From Armatimonadota bacterium (GTDB taxonomy: Bacteria; Armatimonadota; Zipacnadia; JAUWAU01), in the NCBI GenBank assembly GCA_030601885.1, contig JAUWAU010000039.1, positions 1-56,923 of the forward strand: DNA of 56,923 nt. The letters run 5' to 3'. Below, piece after piece: positions 35,474 to 43,921 of this stretch. The notes below the pieces were generated by a model. It saw nothing but the letters and a program-made list of their open reading frames with translations. It did no database searches and was not told where the DNA came from. The translations under genes were made by a program, and so were the position numbers. Each line of letters starts with the position of its first letter. The stretch's first letter is position 1.

Positions 35474-36292
35474 ATGCCGGAGAATCCTGTCCTGACAAAA
35501 GAGATGCGCAGTCGGATGCGGGGCGCGCGGGGGGCAGTCATCCAATTCGTCTATGTCACTCTCATCATCGCTGTCAGCGGCGTCATGTATGCGTTCTTCC
35601 GGTTGGAGTGGGCCGGCGGGTCCGGCGCAGGCGCGAACCCGGCCATGGCGGCGGAATTCGGACATGCGCTCTTCATTGGTATCTCCGTCCTGCAGGCGGG
35701 TATGGTGTGTCTCTTGGCGCCCGCCTTCACTTCCGGCGCCATCACGGGTGAGCGCGAGCAGCGCAGTCTCGATATGCTGCTGGTGACCAACCTGAAAGCG
35801 CGGAGCATCCTGTTGGGCAAGCTCGGGTCCGCCCTGGGCTACATTGGCCTGCTCATCATTTCCTCGGTGCCAGTGCTGAGCGTCTGCTTCCTGTTTGGTG
35901 GCGTGTCACCGGACGAGTTGATAGCGGCATATGTGCTTATCGGGACCACGGGCGTCTTCTTCGGACTGGCGGGGCTATTCTGGTCGTGCGTGTTTCGGCG
36001 CACGCTGCAGGCAACGGCGGCGGCCTACGGCACGGTGGCGCTCCTGTGCATCGTCGTGACGGTGATGGACGGCCTCATTTCCCAGTTCACGCGGTACAGC
36101 GTGGACGGCCCCGTTCTCAGCTATGTGAACCCCATCATGGGGATCCTGTCCATCGTTTTGCCAGAAGCGGAGACCAGCACGTGGAGCGTGTTCGGTGCCG
36201 TGCCGCTCTGGGTGGTGACCATGAGCTTCCAGGCGCTGGCCGCGCCCGTGCTGCTGGGGGCCTCGATACTGCTGCTCAGATACCGTCAATAG
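35474..36292 (+). CDS. ABC-2-type permease, first of three
   Basis: The product has 272 residues with about six membrane helices. It begins NPVLTKEMRSRMRGARGA, the basic amphipathic start of this permease class. The family loop TSGAITGEREQRSLDMLLVT joins helices two and three, and GKLGSALGYIGLLI follows. It would form the membrane channel of the exporter powered by the ATPase at 36337. The same loop appears in the two other permeases here (AGAITIEHERRTFDMLVVT and AGALAGERQQKTLEMLMIT). A GC-rich hairpin separates it from the ATPase gene. Confidence 0.9.
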   Translation: MPENPVLTKEMRSRMRGARGAVIQFVYVTLIIAVSGVMYAFFRLEWAGGSGAGANPAMAAEFGHALFIGISVLQAGMVCLLAPAFTSGAITGEREQRSLDMLLVTNLKARSILLGKLGSALGYIGLLIISSVPVLSVCFLFGGVSPDELIAAYVLIGTTGVFFGLAGLFWSCVFRRTLQATAAAYGTVALLCIVVTVMDGLISQFTRYSVDGPVLSYVNPIMGILSIVLPEAETSTWSVFGAVPLWVVTMSFQALAAPVLLGASILLLRYRQ

Positions 36293-36297
36293 GGTTT

Positions 36298-36314
36298 GCC
36301 CGCCTCGGGCGGGC
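36298..36314 (+). terminator. hairpin between permease and ATPase genes
   Basis: GCCCGCC and GGCGGGC (7 bp) pair around a TCG loop, flanked by TT on both sides. It lies 5 bp after the permease stop and 22 bp before the ATPase ATG. It could attenuate transcription or stabilise a processed end. Confidence 0.4.
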
Positions 36315-36336
36315 TTGCACAGAAGGGGTGGGCAAT

Positions 36337-37272
36337 ATGATACTCGAGATGCAGGGCCTTTCGAAGCAATTCCGCAATGTGACGGCCGTGTGGAATCTAT
36401 CCCTGCAGCTCGAGGAGGGCGACATCTTCGGCTTCATCGGCCCCAACGGCGCCGGCAAGACGACGACCATAAAGATGCTGGCGACGCTGCTGAAGCCTAC
36501 GGCCGGCACGGCGTACATCGACGGGCACGACATCCGGACACAGCAGGAAGAGGTGCGGGGACTCATGGGCTACATGCCGGACTTCTTCGGCGTGTACGAC
36601 GACGTCAAGGTGTGGGAGTACCTCGACTTCTTCGCCGCGGCGTACCGGATCGAGCGGAGTCGCCGGCCGCAGATAATCGAGGACGTGCTGGCTCTAACGG
36701 ACCTGGGGGGGAAGCGCGACGCCTACGTTGAGGAGCTGTCGCGGGGGATGAAGCAGCGCCTGTGTCTGGCCAAGACCCTGGTGCACGATCCGAAGCTACT
36801 GCTGCTCGACGAGCCGGCGTCCGGCCTGGACCCCCGCGCGCGCATCGAGATACGCGAGCTGCTCAAAGAGCTGCGCTCCATGGGAAAGACCATCTTCATC
36901 TCGTCCCATATCCTCGCGGAGCTCTCGGACTTCTGCAACAAGATAGGGATCATCGAGAACGGGCAACTGGTGGTCAGCGGCGACGTGCAGGAGATCCTGC
37001 AGCAGATCTCCGGACACATCACCATCGTCATCAAGGTGGTCGCCGATGCGGAGCGGGCGCGCCAGGTCCTTGCACCCATCCCGCACGTCGGGAACGTGCG
37101 TGTGGTGGAGCAGGACAACACGCTGCTGGTCGAATATGTCGGCGAGCGGGACCAGATAAGCGAATTGCTGCAGCGCCTGGTGGGTGCGGGCCTATCGGTG
37201 ACGTCCTTCTCCGAGGAGGAAGCTGACCTCGAGGACATCTTCATGAAAATGACCCGCGGCATCGTGTCGTAG
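36337..37272 (+). CDS. ABC transporter ATP-binding protein
   Basis: The product has 311 residues. Walker A is GPNGAGKT (35-42), the signature LSRGMKQRL follows, and Walker B is LLLLDEPASGLDP with HILAEL after it carrying the switch His. The C-terminal domain (about 220-311) is the ACT-like accessory found in ATPases of ABC-2 exporters, ending in LEDIFMKMTRG. It hydrolyses ATP to drive export through ABC-2 permeases. It is the only ATPase in a cluster with three permease genes, so it may serve more than one of them. I chose the ATG at 36337, after the hairpin. Confidence 0.95.
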   Translation: MILEMQGLSKQFRNVTAVWNLSLQLEEGDIFGFIGPNGAGKTTTIKMLATLLKPTAGTAYIDGHDIRTQQEEVRGLMGYMPDFFGVYDDVKVWEYLDFFAAAYRIERSRRPQIIEDVLALTDLGGKRDAYVEELSRGMKQRLCLAKTLVHDPKLLLLDEPASGLDPRARIEIRELLKELRSMGKTIFISSHILAELSDFCNKIGIIENGQLVVSGDVQEILQQISGHITIVIKVVADAERARQVLAPIPHVGNVRVVEQDNTLLVEYVGERDQISELLQRLVGAGLSVTSFSEEEADLEDIFMKMTRGIVS

Positions 37273-37414
37273 CTGCTTGCGTGACCGGGGGATGCAAGGG
37301 GGCTCGGGCCATCGCCACAGCGGATGGCGTGTAGGCGAGCGTCCCCGCCGCTTTGCTCACCAACTCATGCCACCGCCGTGGATGCCCGCATAGCGATCGG
37401 AAGGCCGAGACGGC

Positions 37415-39112
37415 TTGCGCTACAGTTTGAGAGCGGCATTTGAGAATCCTGTGCTTGTCCTGGACCTGCGCACCCGCATGCGCGGGGCCCGTGCGTACGT
37501 TATCCTCGCCATCTATCTTTCCATCATCGCTGTCGTGCTGGCATGCGTGTATTACGGCATGCAGAACGCGCCATGGAGGCCGGCGAGTGCGTCTCCGGGC
37601 AGAGCCAAGGAGATCAGCCAGGCCTTCTATAAGGGCCTCTTTGTGACGCAGGCGGGCATCGTCCTCCTCTTCGTGCCGGCGTTCACTGCCGGCGCGATCA
37701 CCATCGAGCACGAGCGGCGGACCTTCGACATGCTCGTTGTGACCCGTCTGAGCCCGAGCGCCATCGTGTGGGGCCGACTCGCATCCTCCACCTCATTCAC
37801 CCTTCTGCTACTTCTGACGTCGCTGCCGCTCGTGAGTGTATGCTTCCTGCTCGGTGGAGTTTCGCCACATGAGGTGCTCTCCTCATACATCGCCCTGGCG
37901 TTTTGTGCCTTTATCGTTGGCGCCATGGGCATTCTGAGCTCAACGCTCGTCACGAGGACGGTTCCGGCCACCGTGCTGACCTTCACCTTCGTCTTTGTGT
38001 ACCTGGTAGGCACGGCGATAGCCGGGGCTCCGTCCAGCATTCCTCCAGCCGCCACCGTGACGCCCTTTGTCTGTCTGAACCCCTTCATGGCCATCTTCTA
38101 CGGCAGCGACCCGGCGGGCTTCTTCGCCTTTTCCGCTTCAGTGCCGGCGTGGCTTACCGGCGGTGCGATCGGCATTCTCGGCAGCCTGCTCTTGATCACT
38201 ATGGCCGTGGACCGACTTTCAACCCATTTCCGAGAGCGAGATCCCTGGCGCTCCCGCCTGCTGCTGGCGCTGCTCTTGCTGCTGACGGCGTTCTTGGCCA
38301 TGGGGTGGGTCTGGGCCATTATGCCACCCATCGGCGGATCGCTGGGCATTTCCGGACCCGCACTGCAGCTCTACGGCAGCGCCGCAGCCTACGTGGGCGT
38401 GCTCATGGCCGGCATCGGCGCACTGTGCCCCATGATGTGCAGCGGCGATGGACTCGGCGGAGTGGGTCGCGCTGCGCGGGGCCGACTCCGCGATGCTCTC
38501 AATCCGCTCCGCATTCTTCGGCCAGGCCCGCTGAACAGTGCCTTGTACCTGGCCCTCGTCATGGTGGCTGCCGTGCCGCTCATGTTGCTTGGCTTCGGCC
38601 TTGGAGGCATGAGCGTCTCGTCGCCCGATTGGGCGCGTGTGTCCGCCCTGCTCGCGATAGGCGCCGTGACGATGCTGTGTTGCATTGGGTTGACGTGGGC
38701 GCTCTCGGCGCTGTTCGGGAAGCGCCCAGCGGCGGCCGGGACGGCATACGGGCTCATATTGATCCTGCTTGCCGTTCCCCCGTGGGCGAGTGCCATGTGG
38801 GCCACTGCGCGGATGTCCAGGAGTCAGGCGATAGACTACCCCTGGATTACGAATCTCATCTATCTCAATCCCTTCGTGGCGCTGTACGATGTCGCGATGC
38901 CTGACACCATCGGCAAAGCGTTCCAGGGCAATCTGCTCTTTGAAGGGGTTATGCCGTTTTACGGCGTCACACTCGTTGCCCTGGGCGCCATGACTATCGT
39001 GTTCATGCTTCTGGCGCTGGTCGCGACAGGCGTGCGACAAGCTCGTGCGTGGGCCCGACAGACACCGGTGCCGCCGCCGGGGACCGTTCCGGGCCCGCCG
39101 TACGGACGCTGA
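37415..39112 (+). CDS. ABC-2-type permease, second of three (fused double-length form)
   Basis: The product has 565 residues, about twice the size of the first permease. The N-terminal half repeats its architecture (ENPVLVLDLRTRMRGARA, then the AGAITIEHERRTFDMLVVT loop and about six helices). The C-terminal half adds another set of six or so helices of similar type, suggesting an internal duplication or fusion. The start codon is TTG, with GGAAGG upstream. It follows the ATPase by 142 bp. Confidence 0.85.
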   Translation: MRYSLRAAFENPVLVLDLRTRMRGARAYVILAIYLSIIAVVLACVYYGMQNAPWRPASASPGRAKEISQAFYKGLFVTQAGIVLLFVPAFTAGAITIEHERRTFDMLVVTRLSPSAIVWGRLASSTSFTLLLLLTSLPLVSVCFLLGGVSPHEVLSSYIALAFCAFIVGAMGILSSTLVTRTVPATVLTFTFVFVYLVGTAIAGAPSSIPPAATVTPFVCLNPFMAIFYGSDPAGFFAFSASVPAWLTGGAIGILGSLLLITMAVDRLSTHFRERDPWRSRLLLALLLLLTAFLAMGWVWAIMPPIGGSLGISGPALQLYGSAAAYVGVLMAGIGALCPMMCSGDGLGGVGRAARGRLRDALNPLRILRPGPLNSALYLALVMVAAVPLMLLGFGLGGMSVSSPDWARVSALLAIGAVTMLCCIGLTWALSALFGKRPAAAGTAYGLILILLAVPPWASAMWATARMSRSQAIDYPWITNLIYLNPFVALYDVAMPDTIGKAFQGNLLFEGVMPFYGVTLVALGAMTIVFMLLALVATGVRQARAWARQTPVPPPGTVPGPPYGR

Positions 39113-39133
39113 TAGGCGAAGGGCGATCGACCA

Positions 39134-39919
39134 TTGGCCAACTGGCTGACGCACTTCACGCGGGAGAACCCGGTGTTCGACAAGGAGATGCGCTTGCGAT
39201 GGCATCGGGGGCGACTGTGGATACTGCCCGCCATTGCCGTCGGGGCGGCTGTGGCGCTCATGCTCATCGCGGCCGCTTTCGGGTTTATCGAGCGCGATTA
39301 TTTGCACAGGACGTATCCAGTTATCGCGTGCGTCATGGGATACGTGATCGCCGCCGCGGTGGCGCTGCTCGTCACGCCGGCGCTGACTGCCGGAGCTCTG
39401 GCAGGTGAGCGACAGCAGAAAACGCTGGAGATGCTGATGATTACGCGTCTAACCTCCTGGCACATCGTCATTGGCAAGCTCGCGCCGGCGCTGCTCACCG
39501 TTGTTCTGGCGATCGTCCCGTGCCTGTGCCTATCGTCTTTCTTTGCAATCATCGGATCCGCGTTAGACCCCACTCGCCGCTTCTGGGAATATTGGACCAC
39601 TGCCGGCCTGTACTGGCTCACGGTGCCGCTGTGCGCCATCTTCGCCGCCTGCACGGGCATGTTCTTCAGCGCCATGTGTCCCAACATACCCAGCGCCACG
39701 GCGTGGGCGTACGCCGTCACGCTCGGCACCTACTTCGCATCGCGCCACGGCCTGCAGTTCATGGCGGCGCTCGGCCTCATCAACGTCGATCCGCGTGCGC
39801 ATAACGTCGCAGACCTCGTCGGCCGGGCCGCTATCGTGTGGATCGTATGCGCCTGGCTCGCCGCTGCCGGGCTCTTTGGGGCCCGGTGGCGCCTGGAGCG
39901 CGAGGCCGAAATGCAGTGA
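39134..39919 (+). CDS. ABC-2-type permease, third of three
   Basis: The product has 261 residues with about six membrane helices. Its start, WLTHFTRENPVFDKEMRLRW, and loop TAGALAGERQQKTLEMLMIT match the other two permeases. The start codon appears to be TTG, 21 bp after the previous gene. No strong ribosome site is seen, so it may be translated by coupling. Confidence 0.85.
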   Translation: MANWLTHFTRENPVFDKEMRLRWHRGRLWILPAIAVGAAVALMLIAAAFGFIERDYLHRTYPVIACVMGYVIAAAVALLVTPALTAGALAGERQQKTLEMLMITRLTSWHIVIGKLAPALLTVVLAIVPCLCLSSFFAIIGSALDPTRRFWEYWTTAGLYWLTVPLCAIFAACTGMFFSAMCPNIPSATAWAYAVTLGTYFASRHGLQFMAALGLINVDPRAHNVADLVGRAAIVWIVCAWLAAAGLFGARWRLEREAEMQ

Positions 39920-39977
39920 GCAGCGGAACCAAAGGTGGCTGGTGAGCGTCAATCGTTGTAAGAGGCGGTGAGAGCGC

Positions 39978-41195
39978 ATGTCAGACGAGGAGAGGCTGCG
40001 CGTAAAGGTGGAAGCGCTTGCGAAGAGGCTGCAGGGCCTCTACGTGCAGTCGCGCGTTGTGCGCTGCGTCACGGTGGCCGCTGTTGTATGCGTCCCGCTC
40101 ATGTTGCTCCACAAGGCGCGGCCCGTGTACCCCATCTTCGGCAACTTCTTCGAGCTGGTGTACGTCTGGGCCGCTGCCCTCATCGGGCTCGGCGTGCTGA
40201 CCGGCCTCCTGTGGGGGCTGATCCTGCGCATCACGCCGGCACACGCTGCCGCGCTCACGGACAAGCGGTTGCGGCTGCGTGAGCGGCTCAGCAGCGGCAT
40301 GTGCTTCATGGGCAAGCCGGATCGTGCGGGCCTGGTGCCGGAGCTGATGGCGGATGCCGGGGAGGCCGCCGATGCCATAGAGCCGGGCCGCGTCTACCCG
40401 TATCGGGTGCCGCGGGATGTGCGGTACTTCTGCGCAGCCGGCGCCGCATTTGCCGCCCTCGCCCTTCTCCCCCAGATGCACCTGTTCATGTCCACCGGCG
40501 ATGTTGCGGTGCGCGAGAGCATGAAGCAGCAGGGCGCCGCGATCAAGAAGGTAGCCAAGCAGATCGAGCGGGAGGCCGAGCGCCAGGACCTCGAGAGCAG
40601 CAAGGAGATGGCTGAGAAGGCCGCAAAGCTGGCGCGAGAGCTGGAGCGGGCGAGGCTCTCGAAGAAGCAAGCCCTGCTCAAGACGCGAAAGCTGACCGAG
40701 GAGATCCGGCGGCAGCAGCAGGAGCTGGCTCGCAAGAACACCCCGCCGTCGCTGGATCGGGCACTCGGCGACCTGCAGAACATCGTGCTGGAGTCCAAAC
40801 ATGGGAAGGAACTGGCCGGCAAACTCGCCGACAAGAAGTTCGCCGAGGTCGCCGCGAAGCTGGCCGACATGGCCGCCAAGCTGAAGCAAGGCGATCTGCC
40901 GCCAGAGGAGCAGGAGAAGCTTCAGCGCGACCTGGCGGCCATGGCTGCGGCGCTCGGGGTCAAGCCGCTGGCGGGAGTGGCCAAGTCGCTCCTGCAGGCG
41001 GGGAAATCACTGAGCAGCTCCGACCTCAAGGCGGCCGCGGAGAAACTGGCGGACTCAGCGGAGGCGGCGCAGGAGCTGGCCAACTACCAGGCGGACGAAG
41101 AGGCGCTGCGCCAGATGGAGGAGGCCATGAAGCAGGCGCAGCAGATGATCGCCCAGGCCGACCAGCAGTGCCCCGAATGCGCCGGCGGCGGGTGA
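39978..41195 (+). CDS. DUF4175-like membrane and coiled-coil protein, upstream part before an in-frame TGA
   Basis: The product as read to the TGA has 405 residues. Three hydrophobic helices (about residues 25-45, 58-80 and 145-162) are followed by a long charged coiled coil (about 175-400, rich in Ala, Glu, Lys and Arg). It ends QQCPECAGGG. It belongs with the ABC export genes by position and resembles DUF4175-type proteins found beside such clusters in uncultured bacteria. The reading frame continues beyond the TGA in the same frame for another 148 codons of protein-like sequence, so the natural product may be about 554 residues. Confidence 0.7.
   Translation: MSDEERLRVKVEALAKRLQGLYVQSRVVRCVTVAAVVCVPLMLLHKARPVYPIFGNFFELVYVWAAALIGLGVLTGLLWGLILRITPAHAAALTDKRLRLRERLSSGMCFMGKPDRAGLVPELMADAGEAADAIEPGRVYPYRVPRDVRYFCAAGAAFAALALLPQMHLFMSTGDVAVRESMKQQGAAIKKVAKQIEREAERQDLESSKEMAEKAAKLARELERARLSKKQALLKTRKLTEEIRRQQQELARKNTPPSLDRALGDLQNIVLESKHGKELAGKLADKKFAEVAAKLADMAAKLKQGDLPPEEQEKLQRDLAAMAAALGVKPLAGVAKSLLQAGKSLSSSDLKAAAEKLADSAEAAQELANYQADEEALRQMEEAMKQAQQMIAQADQQCPECAGGG
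41193..41195 (+). other. in-frame TGA inside a continuing reading frame
   Basis: The TGA lies in the same frame as the downstream protein-like segment. The next codons read QGCGGTGLAPQGAGQSGGKG, continuing the Gly-rich run that begins before it (CAGGG). It may be a nonsense mutation, a sequencing error or a recoded selenocysteine codon. TGA cannot be a reassigned sense codon throughout, because yebC and others end with it. Confidence 0.75.
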
Positions 41196-41642
41196 CAAGG
41201 CTGCGGCGGGACGGGTCTCGCCCCGCAAGGTGCTGGCCAATCCGGCGGCAAGGGCGGCCCAGGCGGTGGCCCAGGTGGCGGTGGAACCAAGCCCGGGCCG
41301 GCCGCGAGTGGCCCGTACGGACCGAAGGGCCCGATTTCCCCCGAGCCATTTGAGCCGCTCAAGGGCTCTGTCACGCACGAAGACACCATGTCGCCTTCGA
41401 AGACACAGCCCGGCGAAACGATCGTGGATCCAATTCGCTCCGGACCGGCGAAGGTGCCCGCCCTGTCCGACTACTACGAAGTGGTGCCCATGTACCGCGA
41501 GGACGCGGAGGAGGCCCTCGCCAAGGAGAGGGTACCGCGCCGCTACGAATTCGAGGTCAGACGCTATTACGAGGCGCTCGACAAGGGTCCGTCGAAAGCC
41601 TCCGACGGCGGCTCCGACGACGCGGCGTCCACCGATCAGTAG
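41196..41642 (+). pseudogene. in-frame continuation of the DUF4175-like gene after the TGA
   Basis: The frame runs without a stop from 41196 to the TAG at 41640-41642 (148 residues). A Gly/Pro-rich linker (GPGGGPGGGGTKPGPAASGP) leads to a charged C-terminal region containing SKTQPGETIVDPIRSGP and YYEVVPMYREDAEEALAKER. The final part can start at an ATG at 41388, but no ribosome site is visible and the linker is equally protein-like, so an independent gene is unlikely. It appears to be the missing C-terminal part of the preceding protein. Confidence 0.7.
41208..41223 (+). promoter_or_regulatory. hairpin just after the in-frame TGA, resembling a bacterial SECIS
   Basis: GGG, a bulged A, CG, loop GGTCT, then CGCCC form a small stem with one bulge. 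The loop begins 19 nt after the TGA. As I recall the E. coli fdhF element, its loop also carries GGUCU, begins at the same distance and has one bulged base (U rather than A). No other selenium gene is visible here, and GC-rich sequence forms hairpins easily. Confidence 0.3.
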
Positions 41643-41684
41643 TGAGGGGCGTCCGTCTCAGAGGCAGGACCGAGCGGATTCCCG

Positions 41685-41762
41685 CTACGCGAGCTTGTTG
41701 ACGAGCTCCGCCACCCGCTGCCCCAGCGCGCTGCACTGAGGCGTTGAGCGCTCGTCGGGCGC
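41685..41762 (-). repeat. 78-bp direct repeat, left copy (flavodoxin 3' end remnant)
   Basis: It is identical to 43922-43999 except at 41688 and 41727 (76 of 78). It encodes the last 25 flavodoxin residues and the stop (APDERSTPQCSALGQR onward) without the rest of the gene. The YwgA-like stop codon begins three bases beyond it. Confidence 0.95.
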
Positions 41763-41764
41763 TT

Positions 41765-42352
41765 TCACCGTGACTTGCGGCGTGTTCGCCTGTTGGCTGT
41801 CCGCTTGGCGATCCCTAACTCCTCCAGGACGTCCACCGCGGTCTCGATGTCCCCGTCGGACAAGTGCCACCCCAGCTCTCGCGCCTCCGCTTTTGCGCGC
41901 CTGCGAGTGATCTTCCCTCCGGCCACTGCCAGTAGATGGTCCACCTTCGCGGCGCACGAGAGCTGGCGATAGTCGGCGCCCGTCTCGCGAATGCGGTGGA
42001 CAATCCTGGCCACCCGGCTGAAGTCCTCGTCATCCCGGCGCTTCAGAGCGTTGATGTACTCGCGACCGGCATCGGTTAGTTCGTATGTGTAGCGGACGTG
42101 CTCGAACTGGTCGGCTGGGAGCGAGGACGATCGCAGCTCCTGGCGGGATTCCGAGACAATGCCCCTGGCAACAGCGCTGTCGATCTCGGCCGCGACAAGG
42201 CGGCTGTAAGGCCCGTAGTAGTGCGGTCGGTACCCGATCAGCGTCGCCAGAGCCTTTGACACGAAGGAGCCCATCTTCTGCAGGTATGTCCTGCCCTCGA
42301 GTCGCCCGTCGCAGGCATCGACTATTCCTAGTACGATGTGTTCAGCGTTCAT
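41765..42352 (-). CDS. YwgA-like protein, partner of the HD hydrolase
   Basis: The product has 195 residues and is cytoplasmic. It opens MNAEHIVLGIVDACDGRLEG and has helical, winged-helix-like segments (YYGPYSRLVAAEIDSAV, then YTYELTDAGREYINAL), recalling the uncharacterised Bacillus YwgA. In Bacillus, ywgA lies next to ywfO, an HD-domain nucleotide hydrolase, as here. Its ATG overlaps the HD gene's stop in an ATGA, so translation is coupled, and GGGAG precedes it. The biochemical role is unknown. The gene ends three bases before the left direct repeat. Confidence 0.6.
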   Translation of the reverse strand: MNAEHIVLGIVDACDGRLEGRTYLQKMGSFVSKALATLIGYRPHYYGPYSRLVAAEIDSAVARGIVSESRQELRSSSLPADQFEHVRYTYELTDAGREYINALKRRDDEDFSRVARIVHRIRETGADYRQLSCAAKVDHLLAVAGGKITRRRAKAEARELGWHLSDGDIETAVDVLEELGIAKRTANRRTRRKSR

Positions 42353-43692
42353 TGGCTCCCTTCCCTTTCGCGCTGGTTGATTGCGTCACGCACGAGGGGT
42401 CGCAAACGCCTACGCACAGCGTTTCTGTCTCCCCTCGTCTTCCCGTGGAGCGGGAGGTAGACAGTAATCTGCTCCTGCCCCCGCAAGGGATTCGCCATGA
42501 AAATATCGGAGACTTCATGGAACCAGCGAGACCGGCCCGGCGCACTCGCCACCAGGATCTCCTCAGGATGGATTGTCGGCTCCACGGAAGAAGGCCTCGG
42601 CGGATCGGTGCGGGTAACGTCAACCGCGACGAAATCCCTATCCATCGAACATGTATTCGCCATGCGCTGCTCCAACTCCTCTTGCTCGCCGCGATTCACC
42701 AGAACGCCCTGATAGAGCGTGCTGACGCCCCCCAGTGGCAGCGTTAGCACGCTGCGCGGGATGGCGCGCAATCTCAGTGCCGAGACGAGCTTGCGGGCCC
42801 GCGACTTACTGCCGCCTGCCATGATCGCGTGGATCAGGTCGTCGTCCCTGTAGGCCTGCCAGCGAGACGAGAAGGCCCTCTTCGAGCCTTTGTACGTGTA
42901 TAGCTCTGCGATCTCGCCAATGCCCTCGTGGGCCGCCAGGAGGATTGCTCGGGCCAACAGTGTGTCAGTACAGCGCCGGACCCGGTGGCGATAGACTTGA
43001 AGGGTCATATGGTATCTGGCCATGAGGTGTTGCTCCAGTGCCCATACACTCTCCTCCTTGATCCCCACATACGACTCGCCCCGGATGCCTGGAATCCTCA
43101 CTAGACCGTTGATGACGCGGTCAAGGTCATAGACTCCATACTTTACGCCACAGAAATAGCTGTCCCGAAGCAGATAGTCCAGCTTGTCCGCGTCGAGAGG
43201 CCCGGATATGATGTCCCGTTCTGCGGTCCGCTGTGGATGACTCACCGTGTCGATCAAGGGGATGATCTCGTCTTGACGTGAGCCCAAGACGTCCTCTAGC
43301 TCGCGATCGTGCTTGATTATATCAACGGTGATGCATTCGTGCAGTTTCTCGGTCTCGATACGCTTCCTCCGGGCATATTCTTCGCTCAAAGCGGCCAGCG
43401 GGATCTCCGACACGTGCGAGAAAGGGCCGTGGCCGACATCGTGAAGCAGAGCTGCGAGTCTTATGTTCTGACGCTTCTTGCCTTGGAAACCCAGGGCGTC
43501 TGCCATCTTGCCGGCCACATGCATAACGCCCAGCGAGTGGTCGAATCGGGTGTGCACGGCGCCAGGATAGACCAGATACGCCATCGCGAGCTGGTGAATG
43601 TACCGCAGCCGCTGCATCACGGCGCAATTGATGACGCGCTCTTCAAGATCGTTATACTCGATCAAGCCATGGATCGGACATCTCACTTCCAT
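42349..43692 (-). CDS. HD-domain hydrolase, SAMHD1/dGTPase (YwfO)-like
   Basis: The product has 447 residues. The metal centre is complete: HTRFDHSLG (H47, with D51-H52), LLHDVGHG (H84-D85) and DADKLDYLLRDS (Asp near 185), the layout of SAMHD1 and bacterial dNTP triphosphohydrolases. Such enzymes split dNTPs to nucleosides plus triphosphate, and some bacterial ones limit phage growth by draining dNTPs. I chose the ATG at 43692, where homologous sequence begins (MEVRCPIHGLIEYND). The frame is open to 43785, but that part is unlike the family. The ribosome site is weak. It overlaps the YwgA-like gene by 4 nt. Lower GC than its neighbours and flanking direct repeats suggest acquisition. Confidence 0.85.
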   Translation of the reverse strand: MEVRCPIHGLIEYNDLEERVINCAVMQRLRYIHQLAMAYLVYPGAVHTRFDHSLGVMHVAGKMADALGFQGKKRQNIRLAALLHDVGHGPFSHVSEIPLAALSEEYARRKRIETEKLHECITVDIIKHDRELEDVLGSRQDEIIPLIDTVSHPQRTAERDIISGPLDADKLDYLLRDSYFCGVKYGVYDLDRVINGLVRIPGIRGESYVGIKEESVWALEQHLMARYHMTLQVYRHRVRRCTDTLLARAILLAAHEGIGEIAELYTYKGSKRAFSSRWQAYRDDDLIHAIMAGGSKSRARKLVSALRLRAIPRSVLTLPLGGVSTLYQGVLVNRGEQEELEQRMANTCSMDRDFVAVDVTRTDPPRPSSVEPTIHPEEILVASAPGRSRWFHEVSDIFMANPLRGQEQITVYLPLHGKTRGDRNAVRRRLRPLVRDAINQREREGSQ

Positions 43693-43921
43693 GTCGGGTA
43701 ACCCCGCTCTGGTGATGGCTAAGGCGCCCTTCGCCGTGCACGCGCTACCCAAGCGCCCGGCGCTGGCACGGCGGAGGCTGCGCATGAACGCCAGGTTAAG
43801 CCCCGGTGCCGGTGCGCGCGCGGATCAGTGCCCCAACGGCCTGCGACGGATGCCATGCGATCTCGGGGTTATGTGTCCCTCCAGCTTGTCGTCGGCGTCT
43901 GGGCCGCCGCGGCCGCTTCGC

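Larger units (their letters stand above)
41763..43921 (-). mobile_element. two-gene cassette between 78-bp direct repeats (candidate inserted element)
   Basis: About 2.16 kb carrying a YwgA-like gene and an HD hydrolase lies exactly between two direct copies of the 3' end of the flavodoxin gene. This is the layout left by integration at a gene's 3' end or by a duplication with insertion. No integrase or transposase is encoded inside. Sampled lines of the HD gene are about 57% GC against 65-75% in nearby genes, in keeping with acquisition. Confidence 0.5.

Noticed and set aside
41193..41195. TGA reassigned to Gly or Trp genome-wide
   Set aside because: TGA ends yebC, the HD gene and others at expected family lengths, so it is a normal stop here.
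41388..41642. Independent 84-residue gene
   Set aside because: No ribosome site, and the frame upstream of its ATG is equally protein-like back to the TGA, so it is the tail of the preceding protein.
41688..41957. Minus-strand frame ending in the flavodoxin tail
   Set aside because: It joins a shadow of the YwgA-like gene to the duplicated 78-bp repeat and is not a gene.
41763..43921. Insertion sequence or integron
   Set aside because: No transposase, integrase or terminal inverted repeats are present; only direct repeats of a gene end are seen.
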